From Mucilaginibacter auburnensis (GTDB lineage: Bacteria; Bacteroidota; Bacteroidia; Sphingobacteriales; Sphingobacteriaceae), in NCBI RefSeq assembly GCF_002797815.1, contig NZ_PGFJ01000001.1, forward strand, positions 2,170,001-2,234,000: DNA of 64,000 nt, written 5' to 3'. The position numbers and the translations under genes were made by a program. This document shows, piece after piece, positions 40,994 to 48,955 of the stretch (position 1 is its first letter; every line of letters starts with the position of its first letter). Under the pieces are notes generated by a model that saw nothing but the letters and a program-made list of their open reading frames with translations, did no database searches and was not told where the DNA came from.

Positions 40994-42352
40994 ATGAACC
41001 AACAACAAATCTCCGCCTATTTAAAGGAAAATAATATCCAGAAGATAAAATTTGCTTTCGCTGATATTGACGGCGTATTGCGGGGGAAGCTCATTCACGC
41101 AAAGAAATTTTTGGATGGCTTAAAAACCGGTTACGGTTTTTGTGATGTTGTTTTTGGATGGGATAGCGGCGATGTTGTTTATGATAAGGTTGAACTAACC
41201 GGCTGGCACACCGGCTATCCGGATAAACTATGTTATATAGACCTGTCAACTTTTAGAACTGTACCGTGGCAGGATAATATTCCTTTCTTTTTGGCCGATT
41301 TTACGGGAATCAAAGGTGATGTTTTTCCGGCTTGTCCTCGCTCGCTTTTAAAGAAGATAACTGCTCAGTGTGAGTCGATGGGTTACCACCCGGAGTTTGC
41401 GCAGGAGTTTGAGTGGTTTAATTTTTTAGAAACACCACAAACCATCAGCGATAAAAAGTTTGTTGACCCGCAACCGCTAACGCCCGGCATGTTCGGTTAC
41501 TCCGTGTTACGCACCAGCGAAAACAATGAGTTTTACCACGACCTGTTTGATTTACTTATGCAGTTTAACATCCCTGTGGAAGGCTTGCATACTGAGACCG
41601 GTCCCGGTGTTTATGAGGCTGCCATTTTACACAGTCATGTTATGGAGGCTGCTGATAGGGCTGTATTACTAAAAACTGCTGTTAAAGAAATTGCCTATAA
41701 ACATGGTATAATGGCATCGTTTATGGCTAAGTGGGATGAAACACTGCCAGGTTGCGGCGGTCATGTTCACCAAAGCTTGTGGAACTCGGATCAAACTCAA
41801 AATCTGTTTTATGATAATAGTGACGTAAATAAAATGAGCGAGTTGCATAAGCAATACCTTGCTGGTCAATTATATTGCCTGCCACATATTACAGCTATGT
41901 ATGCTCCAACTGTTAACAGCTACAAGCGACTGATTGAAGGCGCGTGGGCACCTACCACTGTTACCTGGGCTGTAGAAAACAGAACTACAGCACTAAGAGT
42001 TATCAATACCTCAGAAAACTATACCCGTTTAGAAACCCGAATTCCCGGAGCAGATACTAATCCATATTTAGTAATGGCGGCAGCGTTGGCTTCCGGGTTG
42101 TATGGCATCAAAAATAAGCTCACGCTTGATACACCGCAAACCATTGGCAGTGGCTATGCAAACCCGCAGAATTTAAAGTTGCCGAATAATCTTTTTGATG
42201 CCGCATCGTTTATGAAAGAGTCAGCAATTGCTAAAGAATTGTTCGGCGAAGCATTTGTTGAGCACTTTACCCAAACCCGTATTTGGGAATGGAAACAATT
42301 TAATAAGGCCGTAACTAATTGGGAGTTAAAAAGGTATTTTGAGATAATTTAA
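40994..42352 (+). CDS. Glutamine-synthetase-like gamma-glutamyl ligase (PuuA/GlnA-like)
   Basis: A 452-residue GS-fold protein resembling gamma-glutamylpolyamine synthetase PuuA more than housekeeping GlnA. Seen: DIDGVLRGKLIHAKKF (N-terminal domain), FAQEFEWFNF (metal-binding Glu pair), TGPGVYEAAIL (Glu), CGGHVHQSLW (catalytic His), NSYKRLIEGAWAPTTVTWAVENRTTALRV (Arg residues) and RLETRIPGADTNPYLVMAA. Such enzymes join glutamate by its gamma-carboxyl to an amine in an ATP-dependent step. The acceptor is unknown. It precedes an APH-fold kinase and a HAD phosphatase gene (49- and 82-bp gaps) on the same strand. Confidence 0.82.
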   Translation: MNQQQISAYLKENNIQKIKFAFADIDGVLRGKLIHAKKFLDGLKTGYGFCDVVFGWDSGDVVYDKVELTGWHTGYPDKLCYIDLSTFRTVPWQDNIPFFLADFTGIKGDVFPACPRSLLKKITAQCESMGYHPEFAQEFEWFNFLETPQTISDKKFVDPQPLTPGMFGYSVLRTSENNEFYHDLFDLLMQFNIPVEGLHTETGPGVYEAAILHSHVMEAADRAVLLKTAVKEIAYKHGIMASFMAKWDETLPGCGGHVHQSLWNSDQTQNLFYDNSDVNKMSELHKQYLAGQLYCLPHITAMYAPTVNSYKRLIEGAWAPTTVTWAVENRTTALRVINTSENYTRLETRIPGADTNPYLVMAAALASGLYGIKNKLTLDTPQTIGSGYANPQNLKLPNNLFDAASFMKESAIAKELFGEAFVEHFTQTRIWEWKQFNKAVTNWELKRYFEII

Positions 42353-42385
42353 ATGATATTTATCATATAATTCCTGCGCTTGTTA

Positions 42386-42393
42386 TATATTTG
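42386..42393 (+). promoter_or_regulatory. Putative -7 element of the kinase-like gene
   Basis: TATATTTG matches TAnnTTTG. Transcription from here would start next to the GTG at 42402, so the ATG at 42417 is the more natural start. No TTG element at normal distance. Confidence 0.35.
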
Positions 42394-42416
42394 CCGCCCT
42401 TGTGAGCAAAACGTCG

Positions 42417-43454
42417 ATGGATCATTCATTAATAATTAAGAAAGCCTGGGAAGGGTATGATGCTTCTAAAACTATTAAGCGTATAGAAGACATTAGCGCA
42501 ATGGTATCAACCAACCGCGTTTTCAGGATAACATTTGAAGATGATGATATCATAATTGCGAAATTTTCCAACTTTGGCAAGTTTGAGTATTTTAAAGAAG
42601 ACCACCGCATTATCCACAGCCTCGGTAACAACTTGCTGTACCCTTTTGAAAATGTGTTGGCGAAATCGCTGGTAAAAAACAACAGGGTCTATATCTATCA
42701 TTATAAACAGGGTAAAAAAGAAGCATGGGTAGTTTTTTATAATCCAACCCGAATATTAGAGCGATTGCCACGCCGTTTAGAAGAAGAGCATATATTGAAA
42801 TTGGGCCAGCAGGTTGGAAAATTCCATAAGGCTTGCAAGCATATTAAAAACGTATTACCAAAATCTTCTAAAACACTTCGCACTGATATTTATTCGTTAA
42901 TGCACCAGTTGGAAGTTAACGAGAAGCAGTTTGGTTCAGCTATGAAAGCTGATTTTCTGAAATATCACTGTGAAACATTCCTTAAAAACAGGTCAAAGTA
43001 TACGATGAGTTCTTTTGACATTATTCCTGTGTTTATTGACTGGAATATTGGCAATTTCTCTGTGGATAGTAATCAAAATCTGTATTCGCGTTGGGATTAT
43101 GATTGGTTTAGAATGAGTTACCGTGTGCTTGACTTTTATTTCCTTAGCAGGGTAGTGTCTGATGTTGGAGATAGAACAGTTTTTAGCTATGGCATTAATA
43201 CTTTAACCGAGGATCGTTTTATACTTTTTCTGCAGGAGTATCATAAAGTGAACCCACTAACTGCTAATGAGGTTAGGTTTTTAAAAGAGGCTTACCGCTT
43301 TTTTATCCTTAATTATGTGATGAAAGACGGCAAATACTTTTTTGCCGAGCAATACGCAAAAAAACTCCAGGCTGAAGCATTCGAAATATATCTACCTTCA
43401 GTAGATCGTGATTTCGACGCTGAAAAATTGGTACAGGCGCTTAACCTGGCTTAA
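42417..43454 (+). CDS. APH-fold (aminoglycoside phosphotransferase-like) kinase
   Basis: A protein of about 345 residues with the protein-kinase-like APH fold. Seen: N-lobe VFRITFEDDDIIIAKFSNF with an ATP-binding Lys near 45, catalytic loop VFIDWNIGNF (Asp and Asn spaced as in HxDxxxxN, but with Phe-Ile for the His region), and the metal-binding YSRWDYDWFR acting as the DFG-equivalent. Such enzymes phosphorylate small hydroxy- or amino-substrates (homoserine, choline, sugars, aminoglycosides). The substrate is unknown. It lies between a gamma-glutamyl-ligase-like and a HAD-phosphatase gene and may act on the same metabolite. GTG at 42402 is an alternative start. Confidence 0.75.
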   Translation: MDHSLIIKKAWEGYDASKTIKRIEDISAMVSTNRVFRITFEDDDIIIAKFSNFGKFEYFKEDHRIIHSLGNNLLYPFENVLAKSLVKNNRVYIYHYKQGKKEAWVVFYNPTRILERLPRRLEEEHILKLGQQVGKFHKACKHIKNVLPKSSKTLRTDIYSLMHQLEVNEKQFGSAMKADFLKYHCETFLKNRSKYTMSSFDIIPVFIDWNIGNFSVDSNQNLYSRWDYDWFRMSYRVLDFYFLSRVVSDVGDRTVFSYGINTLTEDRFILFLQEYHKVNPLTANEVRFLKEAYRFFILNYVMKDGKYFFAEQYAKKLQAEAFEIYLPSVDRDFDAEKLVQALNLA

Positions 43455-43491
43455 TTCCAAGTCAAAAACGCCCTCAATTGCTTTAAATTGA

Positions 43492-43499
43492 TATATTTG
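43492..43499 (+). promoter_or_regulatory. Putative -7 element of the HAD gene
   Basis: TATATTTG matches TAnnTTTG, 38 bases before the ATG at 43537. No TTG-type -33 element at normal distance. Confidence 0.35.
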
Positions 43500-43536
43500 G
43501 ATTTATAACCAAGTTCAAACAATCTTTTAAAGTATA

Positions 43537-44400
43537 ATGCAGCGTATTGATAACTTCAAAACCATTGTAGATAAGTATGATATAATTTTTTTTGATGCGT
43601 TTGGCGTCTTGAAAAACTACAAAGGTTTAGTTAAAGGAATTGAACGGACATTTGAATACCTGGCCGAGACCAGTAAAGAATATTACATTGTTACCAACGA
43701 CGCCTCCCGTAGTCCGGAACAGTTAGCGGCATCTTATCATTTATTAGGTTTAGACGTAATTAGCGCCGACAGGATCATCTCTTCGGGAATGTTAACCAAA
43801 GAATATCTTGATCTAAAGGTTCAAGATGGTATTGTAGCCTATCTCGGTACAGAAAATTCCGCTCACTACATTGAAAGCTCTGGTCTGCGCGTTATACCTG
43901 TAAGTGAAATAAACGACGATAATTTTGACGAGGTAACCGCGCTTATTTTTTTGGATGATGAAGGTTTTGACTGGCGTAATGATCTGAACACTGCCGTTAA
44001 CCTGCTGCGCAGAAGGCCAATCCCTGCTATTGTAGCGAATACCGATTATGCTTACCCGGTATCGGTACAAAACGTAGCCGTGGCTGTAGGCGGTTTAGCT
44101 AAAATGATGGAAGATATTGTAGGTAAGGCGTTTATACGTTTTGGTAAGCCTGATTCACAAATGTTTATGTTTGCTTACGACTTGATCCGCGACTACCGCC
44201 CGATAAGTAAAAAAGACATTGTAATGGTGGGGGATACCTTACAAACCGACATTTTGGGCGGGAACAAATATGGTTTGGATACGGTGTTGGTTTTATCAGG
44301 TAATACCCGCCCTCAGGATGCAGAAGTTAGGATCAACTCTACTGGTATAGTACCAACTTATATATGTCAGTCGGCTGTTATTGAGCGAGACATGTTTTAG
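43537..44400 (+). CDS. HAD-superfamily hydrolase, subfamily IIA-like
   Basis: A 287-residue phosphatase-fold protein of the NagD-like class (cap type C2a inserted between motifs II and III). Seen: motif I IIFFDAFGVLKN with nucleophile Asp20, motif II YIVTNDASRS, Lys in RFGKPDSQMF, motif III MVGDTLQTDILGGNKYGLDT. The usual second Asp two residues after the nucleophile is Phe22, as in the DxW/DxF subgroup, so the general acid must come from elsewhere or activity is altered. Substrate unknown; upstream APH kinase suggests a phosphate-ester cycle. The stop overlaps the convergent mocA-like gene by 4 nt. Confidence 0.82.
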   Translation: MQRIDNFKTIVDKYDIIFFDAFGVLKNYKGLVKGIERTFEYLAETSKEYYIVTNDASRSPEQLAASYHLLGLDVISADRIISSGMLTKEYLDLKVQDGIVAYLGTENSAHYIESSGLRVIPVSEINDDNFDEVTALIFLDDEGFDWRNDLNTAVNLLRRRPIPAIVANTDYAYPVSVQNVAVAVGGLAKMMEDIVGKAFIRFGKPDSQMFMFAYDLIRDYRPISKKDIVMVGDTLQTDILGGNKYGLDTVLVLSGNTRPQDAEVRINSTGIVPTYICQSAVIERDMF

Positions 44401-44978
44401 TATTTACCGGCCAAGCGTTCATAATCTTCCGGCGTGTCAACATCAAAAGCGCCTGCTTCAAAAGGGTAGGGCAAAACCTTATTTAGATATTTATTTATCA
44501 ATTTTTTAGCACCTTCACTGCCTTTTATCTCCATAAGTTCGCTGAAGTACACCTTATCAAATAATATAGGCGGTCCCAGGGTGTTATTGTATGCGCTGGT
44601 CACTATCTGGCCTTGTTGGCGATGCTCAATCAGCTTGTTAATATGGTCTGCGCTTATAAAAGGCTGATCAGTTAGCAAAAAAAGAACACTGTCGAGGTTG
44701 GGATGTATGATTAGCAGTTCTTTTACTCCATAGGCTATACTGCTACCCATGCCGTCTTTCCAACGCTCGTTAAAAAATGTTTTTATCGGCAAACCAATCA
44801 ATGTTGGAACAATTTCAGCCGCATTAGCACCCAGCACCACTGACACAATTTCGCAATCACATTGTAATGCTTTGCTTATTGCTGCCTGAAGTAATGTTTG
44901 GCCTCTGTAAAGCAAATTTTGTTTGGCGCTGCCCATGCGGCTTGACGCGCCAGCAGCTAAAATGATGATGCCGGTCAT
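44397..44978 (-). CDS. mocA: MocA-like nucleotidyltransferase (molybdenum cofactor cytidylyltransferase family)
   Basis: A 193-residue NTP-transferase. Seen: N-terminal ILAAGASSRMGSAKQNLLYRG (the LAxGxSxRMGxxK motif for CTP or GTP), FFNERWKDGMGSSIAYGV (about 80-97), LLTDQPFISADHINKLI (Mg and nucleotide site) and FDVDTPEDYERL near the C terminus. It would attach cytosine to molybdopterin for xanthine-dehydrogenase-type enzymes. The XdhC gene is directly upstream with a 4-base overlap, supporting the assignment. No molybdenum-hydroxylase gene is visible here. Confidence 0.85.
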   Translation of the reverse strand: MTGIIILAAGASSRMGSAKQNLLYRGQTLLQAAISKALQCDCEIVSVVLGANAAEIVPTLIGLPIKTFFNERWKDGMGSSIAYGVKELLIIHPNLDSVLFLLTDQPFISADHINKLIEHRQQGQIVTSAYNNTLGPPILFDKVYFSELMEIKGSEGAKKLINKYLNKVLPYPFEAGAFDVDTPEDYERLAGKY

Positions 44979-46120
44979 AGGCTTTGCTGAATAATTTGCA
45001 CAGCACGGTCGTGAATAAACTGCTTGTTTCGCAAGTACATGGGCTTGCTTTTTTTCAATACCGATTGTATTTCCGCTATGATGGAAAGTGCAATTTCATC
45101 AGCATTTTCCGAGCCTATGTCCAGTCCTGCAGGGCCGTAAACTGTTTGCAGTTGGTCATTTGTAATTGCTGTTCCTTCTTCCTGCAAGTCGTTTAACATA
45201 CGCGTTAATCTCTTTTTGGGGCCTAAACAACCTACATAAGTTAATTTTAAAGGTAGCAACTGCTTAAGCATTGCCATATCGTAGTTGAAATTATGAGTCA
45301 TTAAAACAACCGCTGTTCTTTCATCTAAGGTTAATTGTTGAAGGGCTTGATCCGGTTTGGATGTAATAACCTGTTTGGCAGCCGGAAACCTGTTAGCCAC
45401 GGCATAGTTAGCCCTTCCATCAACTACAGTTACCTGCCAACCTAAAACTGCTGCAAAATTAGTAAGCGGTATTGCATCGTTGCCCGCACCAAATATAACC
45501 AGCGAAACAGCGGGTTGCACCAATTCAACAAAGCAGGTGTATTCATCTTCATATAAATAAGCCTTTGTAACAGAGTTGCCGTTTTTTAGTACAAACCGGG
45601 CATCGTTCAAAACTGCGTTTTTGATAAGCTCATCAGGAAACTCACTTTCAATCAACTCATCGTCAGATAATAATAAGCAAGTACCCGGCTGTTCTTTCTT
45701 TTTATCTTTTAAAGAGAATAAGGTTGCCAAAACTACCGGACGGCGACGCGTTAAAAATAACTTGAATAAAGCAACAGGGTTATTAGCATTTTTATTTGAA
45801 ACAGGCTCTATCAGAATATGAATGATGCCGTTGCAGCCTAAACCAACGCCAAATTTTGCATCATCCTCATCTGTGGTGTCATAAGTCACCAGCATTGGTT
45901 TATGCTCTGCCATAGCTAACCGTGCTTTACGGAGTGCATCGCCTTCCAGGCAACCGCCACTTATGGCGCCAGTTAGCTCTCCATCTTCGGCAATAAGCAT
46001 ACGTGCGCCTGCATGGCGGTAGGATGACCCTTCAACATGAACCACCGTGGCCAGGGCAGTTTGTTTATCCTGTGCTGTGGCTTTATCAAATGCGGTTACT
46101 ATGTCCTGCAGTTCTTTCAT
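44975..46120 (-). CDS. xdhC: XdhC/CoxI-family protein
   Basis: A 381-residue protein that inserts or carries sulfurated molybdenum cofactor for hydroxylases of the xanthine dehydrogenase family. N-terminal domain features: ATVVHVEGSSYRHAGARMLI, SGGCLEGDALRKA with the Mo-binding Cys, VGLGCNGIIHILIEP. The C-terminal Rossmann-like domain has LVIFGAGNDAIPL and VLMTHNFNYDM, VGCLGPKKR, PAGLDIGSENADEIALSIIAEI. ATG at 46120 is preferred to the TTG at 46123. A -7-type box (TATATTTG) precedes it on the minus strand. It is divergent from moaA. Confidence 0.88.
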   Translation of the reverse strand: MKELQDIVTAFDKATAQDKQTALATVVHVEGSSYRHAGARMLIAEDGELTGAISGGCLEGDALRKARLAMAEHKPMLVTYDTTDEDDAKFGVGLGCNGIIHILIEPVSNKNANNPVALFKLFLTRRRPVVLATLFSLKDKKKEQPGTCLLLSDDELIESEFPDELIKNAVLNDARFVLKNGNSVTKAYLYEDEYTCFVELVQPAVSLVIFGAGNDAIPLTNFAAVLGWQVTVVDGRANYAVANRFPAAKQVITSKPDQALQQLTLDERTAVVLMTHNFNYDMAMLKQLLPLKLTYVGCLGPKKRLTRMLNDLQEEGTAITNDQLQTVYGPAGLDIGSENADEIALSIIAEIQSVLKKSKPMYLRNKQFIHDRAVQIIQQSL

Positions 46121-46125
46121 CAAAA

Positions 46126-46133
46126 CAAATATA
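46126..46133 (-). promoter_or_regulatory. xdhC: Putative -7 element of xdhC
   Basis: TATATTTG on the minus strand, 6 bases upstream of the start. No good TTG element further upstream. Confidence 0.3.
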
Positions 46134-46257
46134 AATTAATGTTGCATGTGCCGCTAATGTAAGCGAGCCACATTTTTGTGATAAAACGACAATTAAAAAA
46201 CACGGCATCACGCGGATATTTTTAATTTTACGATATATACAGACAGGAGAAAGCGAA

Positions 46258-47247
46258 TTGTTAATAGATAATCACGGTAGGCAATTGAGTTATCTGCGCT
46301 TCGCGGTAACAGACAGGTGCAACCTGCGCTGCTTTTATTGTATGCCAGAGGAGGGTTTGAACTGGTTATCTCGGGCAGAGTTGATGACGTATGAGGAAAT
46401 GATGCGAGCATGCTCTGTACTGGTAAATATGGGTATAGATAAGATCCGCATTACCGGTGGTGAGCCTTTTGTTCGTAAAGATATTATGCATTTGCTTTCA
46501 GGTTTGGCTGCGCTTGATGGATTGAAAGACCTGAGCATGACAACCAATGGTGTGCTTACCGCACCTTACGTAGCCGAGATGAAAATGCTGGGTATCAGAA
46601 ATGTAAATCTGAGTTTAGACACCCTTGATCCCAATCGTTTTTTTAGCATTACGCTTCGCGATGAGTTTAAAAATGTAATGAATACGTTAGAAGAGCTATT
46701 GCGCAACGATATGAATGTTAAGATTAATGCTGTGGTTATGGAAGGCAAAAACACGCAGGATATTATTCCGATGGTTGAGTTGACTAAGCATTTACCCGTT
46801 AGCGTACGCTTTATCGAAGAAATGCCGTTCAATGGCGATGGTCATGTTTATACAGGACTCAATTGGAACCATGTACGCATTTTAGATGAGATAAAACAAG
46901 CCTATCCTGATGTGCGAAAGGAGATCGATGCTGTAGGTTCCACGTCTTACAATTATACAATACCCGGTCACAAAGGCAGCATAGGTATTATTGCCGCTTA
47001 TTCGCGTACCTTTTGCGGAAGCTGTAACCGTATCAGAATTACTCCGCAAGGCACATTAAGAAATTGTTTATATGACGATGGCGTAATGAATATTCGCGAT
47101 TTGATGCGAAGCGGAGTGGGGGATGATGAGTTGAAAAATAGTTTATTAAAAGCGTTCAGCCAACGCGCCAAGGATGGGTGGGAAGCGGAACGCTTGCGCT
47201 CAGAGAATAAAAGCGCACATGAATCAATGGCTACAATTGGTGGCTAA
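46258..47247 (+). CDS. moaA: GTP 3',8-cyclase (MoaA)
   Basis: A 329-residue radical-SAM enzyme catalysing the first step of molybdenum cofactor synthesis. N-terminal 4Fe-4S motif DRCNLRCFYCMPEEG, GGEPFVRKD, and C-terminal cluster CGSCNRIRITPQGTLRNCLYDDG; it ends in Gly-Gly (MATIGG) as MoaA should. The start is TTG at 46258, supported by a rare strong AGGAGA about 10 bases before it. It opens a plus-strand operon moaA-moeA-moaC-mobA-moeB, divergent from xdhC. Confidence 0.93.
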   Translation: MLIDNHGRQLSYLRFAVTDRCNLRCFYCMPEEGLNWLSRAELMTYEEMMRACSVLVNMGIDKIRITGGEPFVRKDIMHLLSGLAALDGLKDLSMTTNGVLTAPYVAEMKMLGIRNVNLSLDTLDPNRFFSITLRDEFKNVMNTLEELLRNDMNVKINAVVMEGKNTQDIIPMVELTKHLPVSVRFIEEMPFNGDGHVYTGLNWNHVRILDEIKQAYPDVRKEIDAVGSTSYNYTIPGHKGSIGIIAAYSRTFCGSCNRIRITPQGTLRNCLYDDGVMNIRDLMRSGVGDDELKNSLLKAFSQRAKDGWEAERLRSENKSAHESMATIGG

Positions 47248-47273
47248 AATTATCTACCTAAAAATAAGTAAGC

Positions 47274-48476
47274 ATGATAACGGTTGAACAAGCCGAAAAA
47301 CTAATATTGGCCAATGCAGGCGATTACGGAAATGAGATCATCTCATTTGATGGGTCGCTTGGGCGTGTATTGGCAGAAACCATAAAATCCGACCGTGATC
47401 TGCCGCCCTTTAACAGGGTAAGTATGGATGGCATAGCCATAAAATACGAAGCATTTGCCAACGGACAACGCACATTTACTATTAAAGCAACCCAGGCCGC
47501 CGGCGATACACCTATAGATATTGATACGCAAAATGAGTGTGTAGAGATAATGACCGGAGCCGCTCTACCCGAATCATTAGACACTGTTGTGCGGTATGAG
47601 GATATAACGATAGAGGATGAAAAAGCGACGGTAGTTTTGAACGAGTTACGCAAGGGTCAAAACTTACACTTGCAGGGTGCAGACCGAAAAAAAGGCGACA
47701 TAGTTTTAACACCAGGCCGACTTATAACGCCGGCCGTTTTAAATATGCTGGCATCTGTAGGTGAAGTTGAAGTAAGGGTTAAACGTAAGCCGAGGGTGGT
47801 TATCTTATCATCAGGAAATGAGTTAGTTGAAGCAGATAAAACGCCATCACCTTTTCAGATCAGACGTTCTAATAACTACATGGTTAGGGCAGTGTTAGAT
47901 CAATTAGGTATTGATGCGGCCATGTTGCACCTACCCGACGAGCCTACTGTAATCAAGCAAACTTTGCAACAATGCCTGTATAATTTTGATGTGTTGTTAC
48001 TAAGTGGTGGTATATCAATGGGTAAATTTGATTATATCCCAGAAGTTTTGAATGAATTACGGGTGGAACAAATATTTCATAAGGTGCAGCAGCGGCCCGG
48101 TAAACCATTTTGGTTTGGCAAGCAGGCGGAAGGCCCGGTGGTTTTTGCTTTTCCCGGCAACCCTGTGGCTACCTTTATGTGCGTGCAGCGGTACTTTGTT
48201 CCGTGGTTAAATAAAACTTTAAGCGTTGATGAGCGTACATCAAAATATGCAGTTTTAGATAGAGATCTGAAATTTGAGCCTGAATTGAAATACTTTTTAC
48301 AAGTTCAGTTAACCAGTTCAGCAGAAGGTGTTTTGTTAGCTATGCCCGTAGAAGGAAATGGTTCAGGTGATTTTGCTAATTTAGCAGATACAGACGCATT
48401 TATGGAATTACCTTTGGAGAAGAAGGAGTTCAAAAAAGGTGAAGTTTATAAAATTTGGCAGTTTAACATACTTTAA
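47274..48476 (+). CDS. moeA: Molybdopterin molybdotransferase (MoeA)
   Basis: A 400-residue protein ligating molybdate to adenylated molybdopterin. Seen: DRDLPPFNRVSMDGIAIKY, IMTGAALPESLDTVVRYED, PRVVILSSGNELVEADKTP, RRSNNYMVRAVLDQLG, LLLSGGISMGKFDYIPEVL and FAFPGNPVATFMCVQRYF, which are the MoeA domain signatures in the right order. It starts 26 bases after moaA and is followed 2 bases later by moaC. Confidence 0.93.
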   Translation: MITVEQAEKLILANAGDYGNEIISFDGSLGRVLAETIKSDRDLPPFNRVSMDGIAIKYEAFANGQRTFTIKATQAAGDTPIDIDTQNECVEIMTGAALPESLDTVVRYEDITIEDEKATVVLNELRKGQNLHLQGADRKKGDIVLTPGRLITPAVLNMLASVGEVEVRVKRKPRVVILSSGNELVEADKTPSPFQIRRSNNYMVRAVLDQLGIDAAMLHLPDEPTVIKQTLQQCLYNFDVLLLSGGISMGKFDYIPEVLNELRVEQIFHKVQQRPGKPFWFGKQAEGPVVFAFPGNPVATFMCVQRYFVPWLNKTLSVDERTSKYAVLDRDLKFEPELKYFLQVQLTSSAEGVLLAMPVEGNGSGDFANLADTDAFMELPLEKKEFKKGEVYKIWQFNIL

Positions 48477-48478
48477 TA

Positions 48479-48955
48479 ATGAGCGAGTTTTCTCATCTTG
48501 ATAAAACAGGCAAGGCTAACATGGTTAATGTTGTAGAGAAATCAATTACGCAACGCTTAGCCAAAGCCCGCGCAGTTGTTTATCTACCGGAAGAGGTTTT
48601 AGCGCAATTAAATGCGGGCGATATACAAACCAAAAAAGGCTCGGTTTTTCAAATAGCGATTGTTGCAGGCATAATGGCGGCAAAAAAAACCGGCGACCTG
48701 ATACCGCTCTGCCACCCATTGGGTATGGACAACTGCAATGTTGATATCAGCATAAATGAAGCTAACGAAGTTGTGATAGATTGCACTGCCGTTATAACTG
48801 CCAAAACGGGCATAGAAATGGAAGCTTTGGTAGGCGCAAGCGTTGCTGCTTTAACCATATATGATATGTGTAAGGCGCTTAGCCACGATATTGTTATTAA
48901 AGAAGTTAAACTGATGGAAAAAAAAGGAGGTAAGCGTGACTTTAAAAGATCATAA
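48479..48955 (+). CDS. moaC: Cyclic pyranopterin monophosphate synthase (MoaC)
   Basis: A 158-residue hexameric enzyme converting the MoaA product to cyclic pyranopterin monophosphate. Seen: FSHLDKTGKANMVNVVEK, LIPLCHPLGMDNCNVDIS (active-site His) and TAKTGIEMEALVGASVAALTIYDMCKA (catalytic Lys/Glu motif). The last 20 bases overlap mobA in another frame; a Shine-Dalgarno-like AGGAGG for mobA lies inside the codons for KKGGKR. Confidence 0.93.
   Translation: MSEFSHLDKTGKANMVNVVEKSITQRLAKARAVVYLPEEVLAQLNAGDIQTKKGSVFQIAIVAGIMAAKKTGDLIPLCHPLGMDNCNVDISINEANEVVIDCTAVITAKTGIEMEALVGASVAALTIYDMCKALSHDIVIKEVKLMEKKGGKRDFKRS

Noticed and set aside
46134..46257. Moco riboswitch upstream of moaA
   Set aside because: The interval is short and shows no matching helices; only a Shine-Dalgarno-like AGGAGA is clear.
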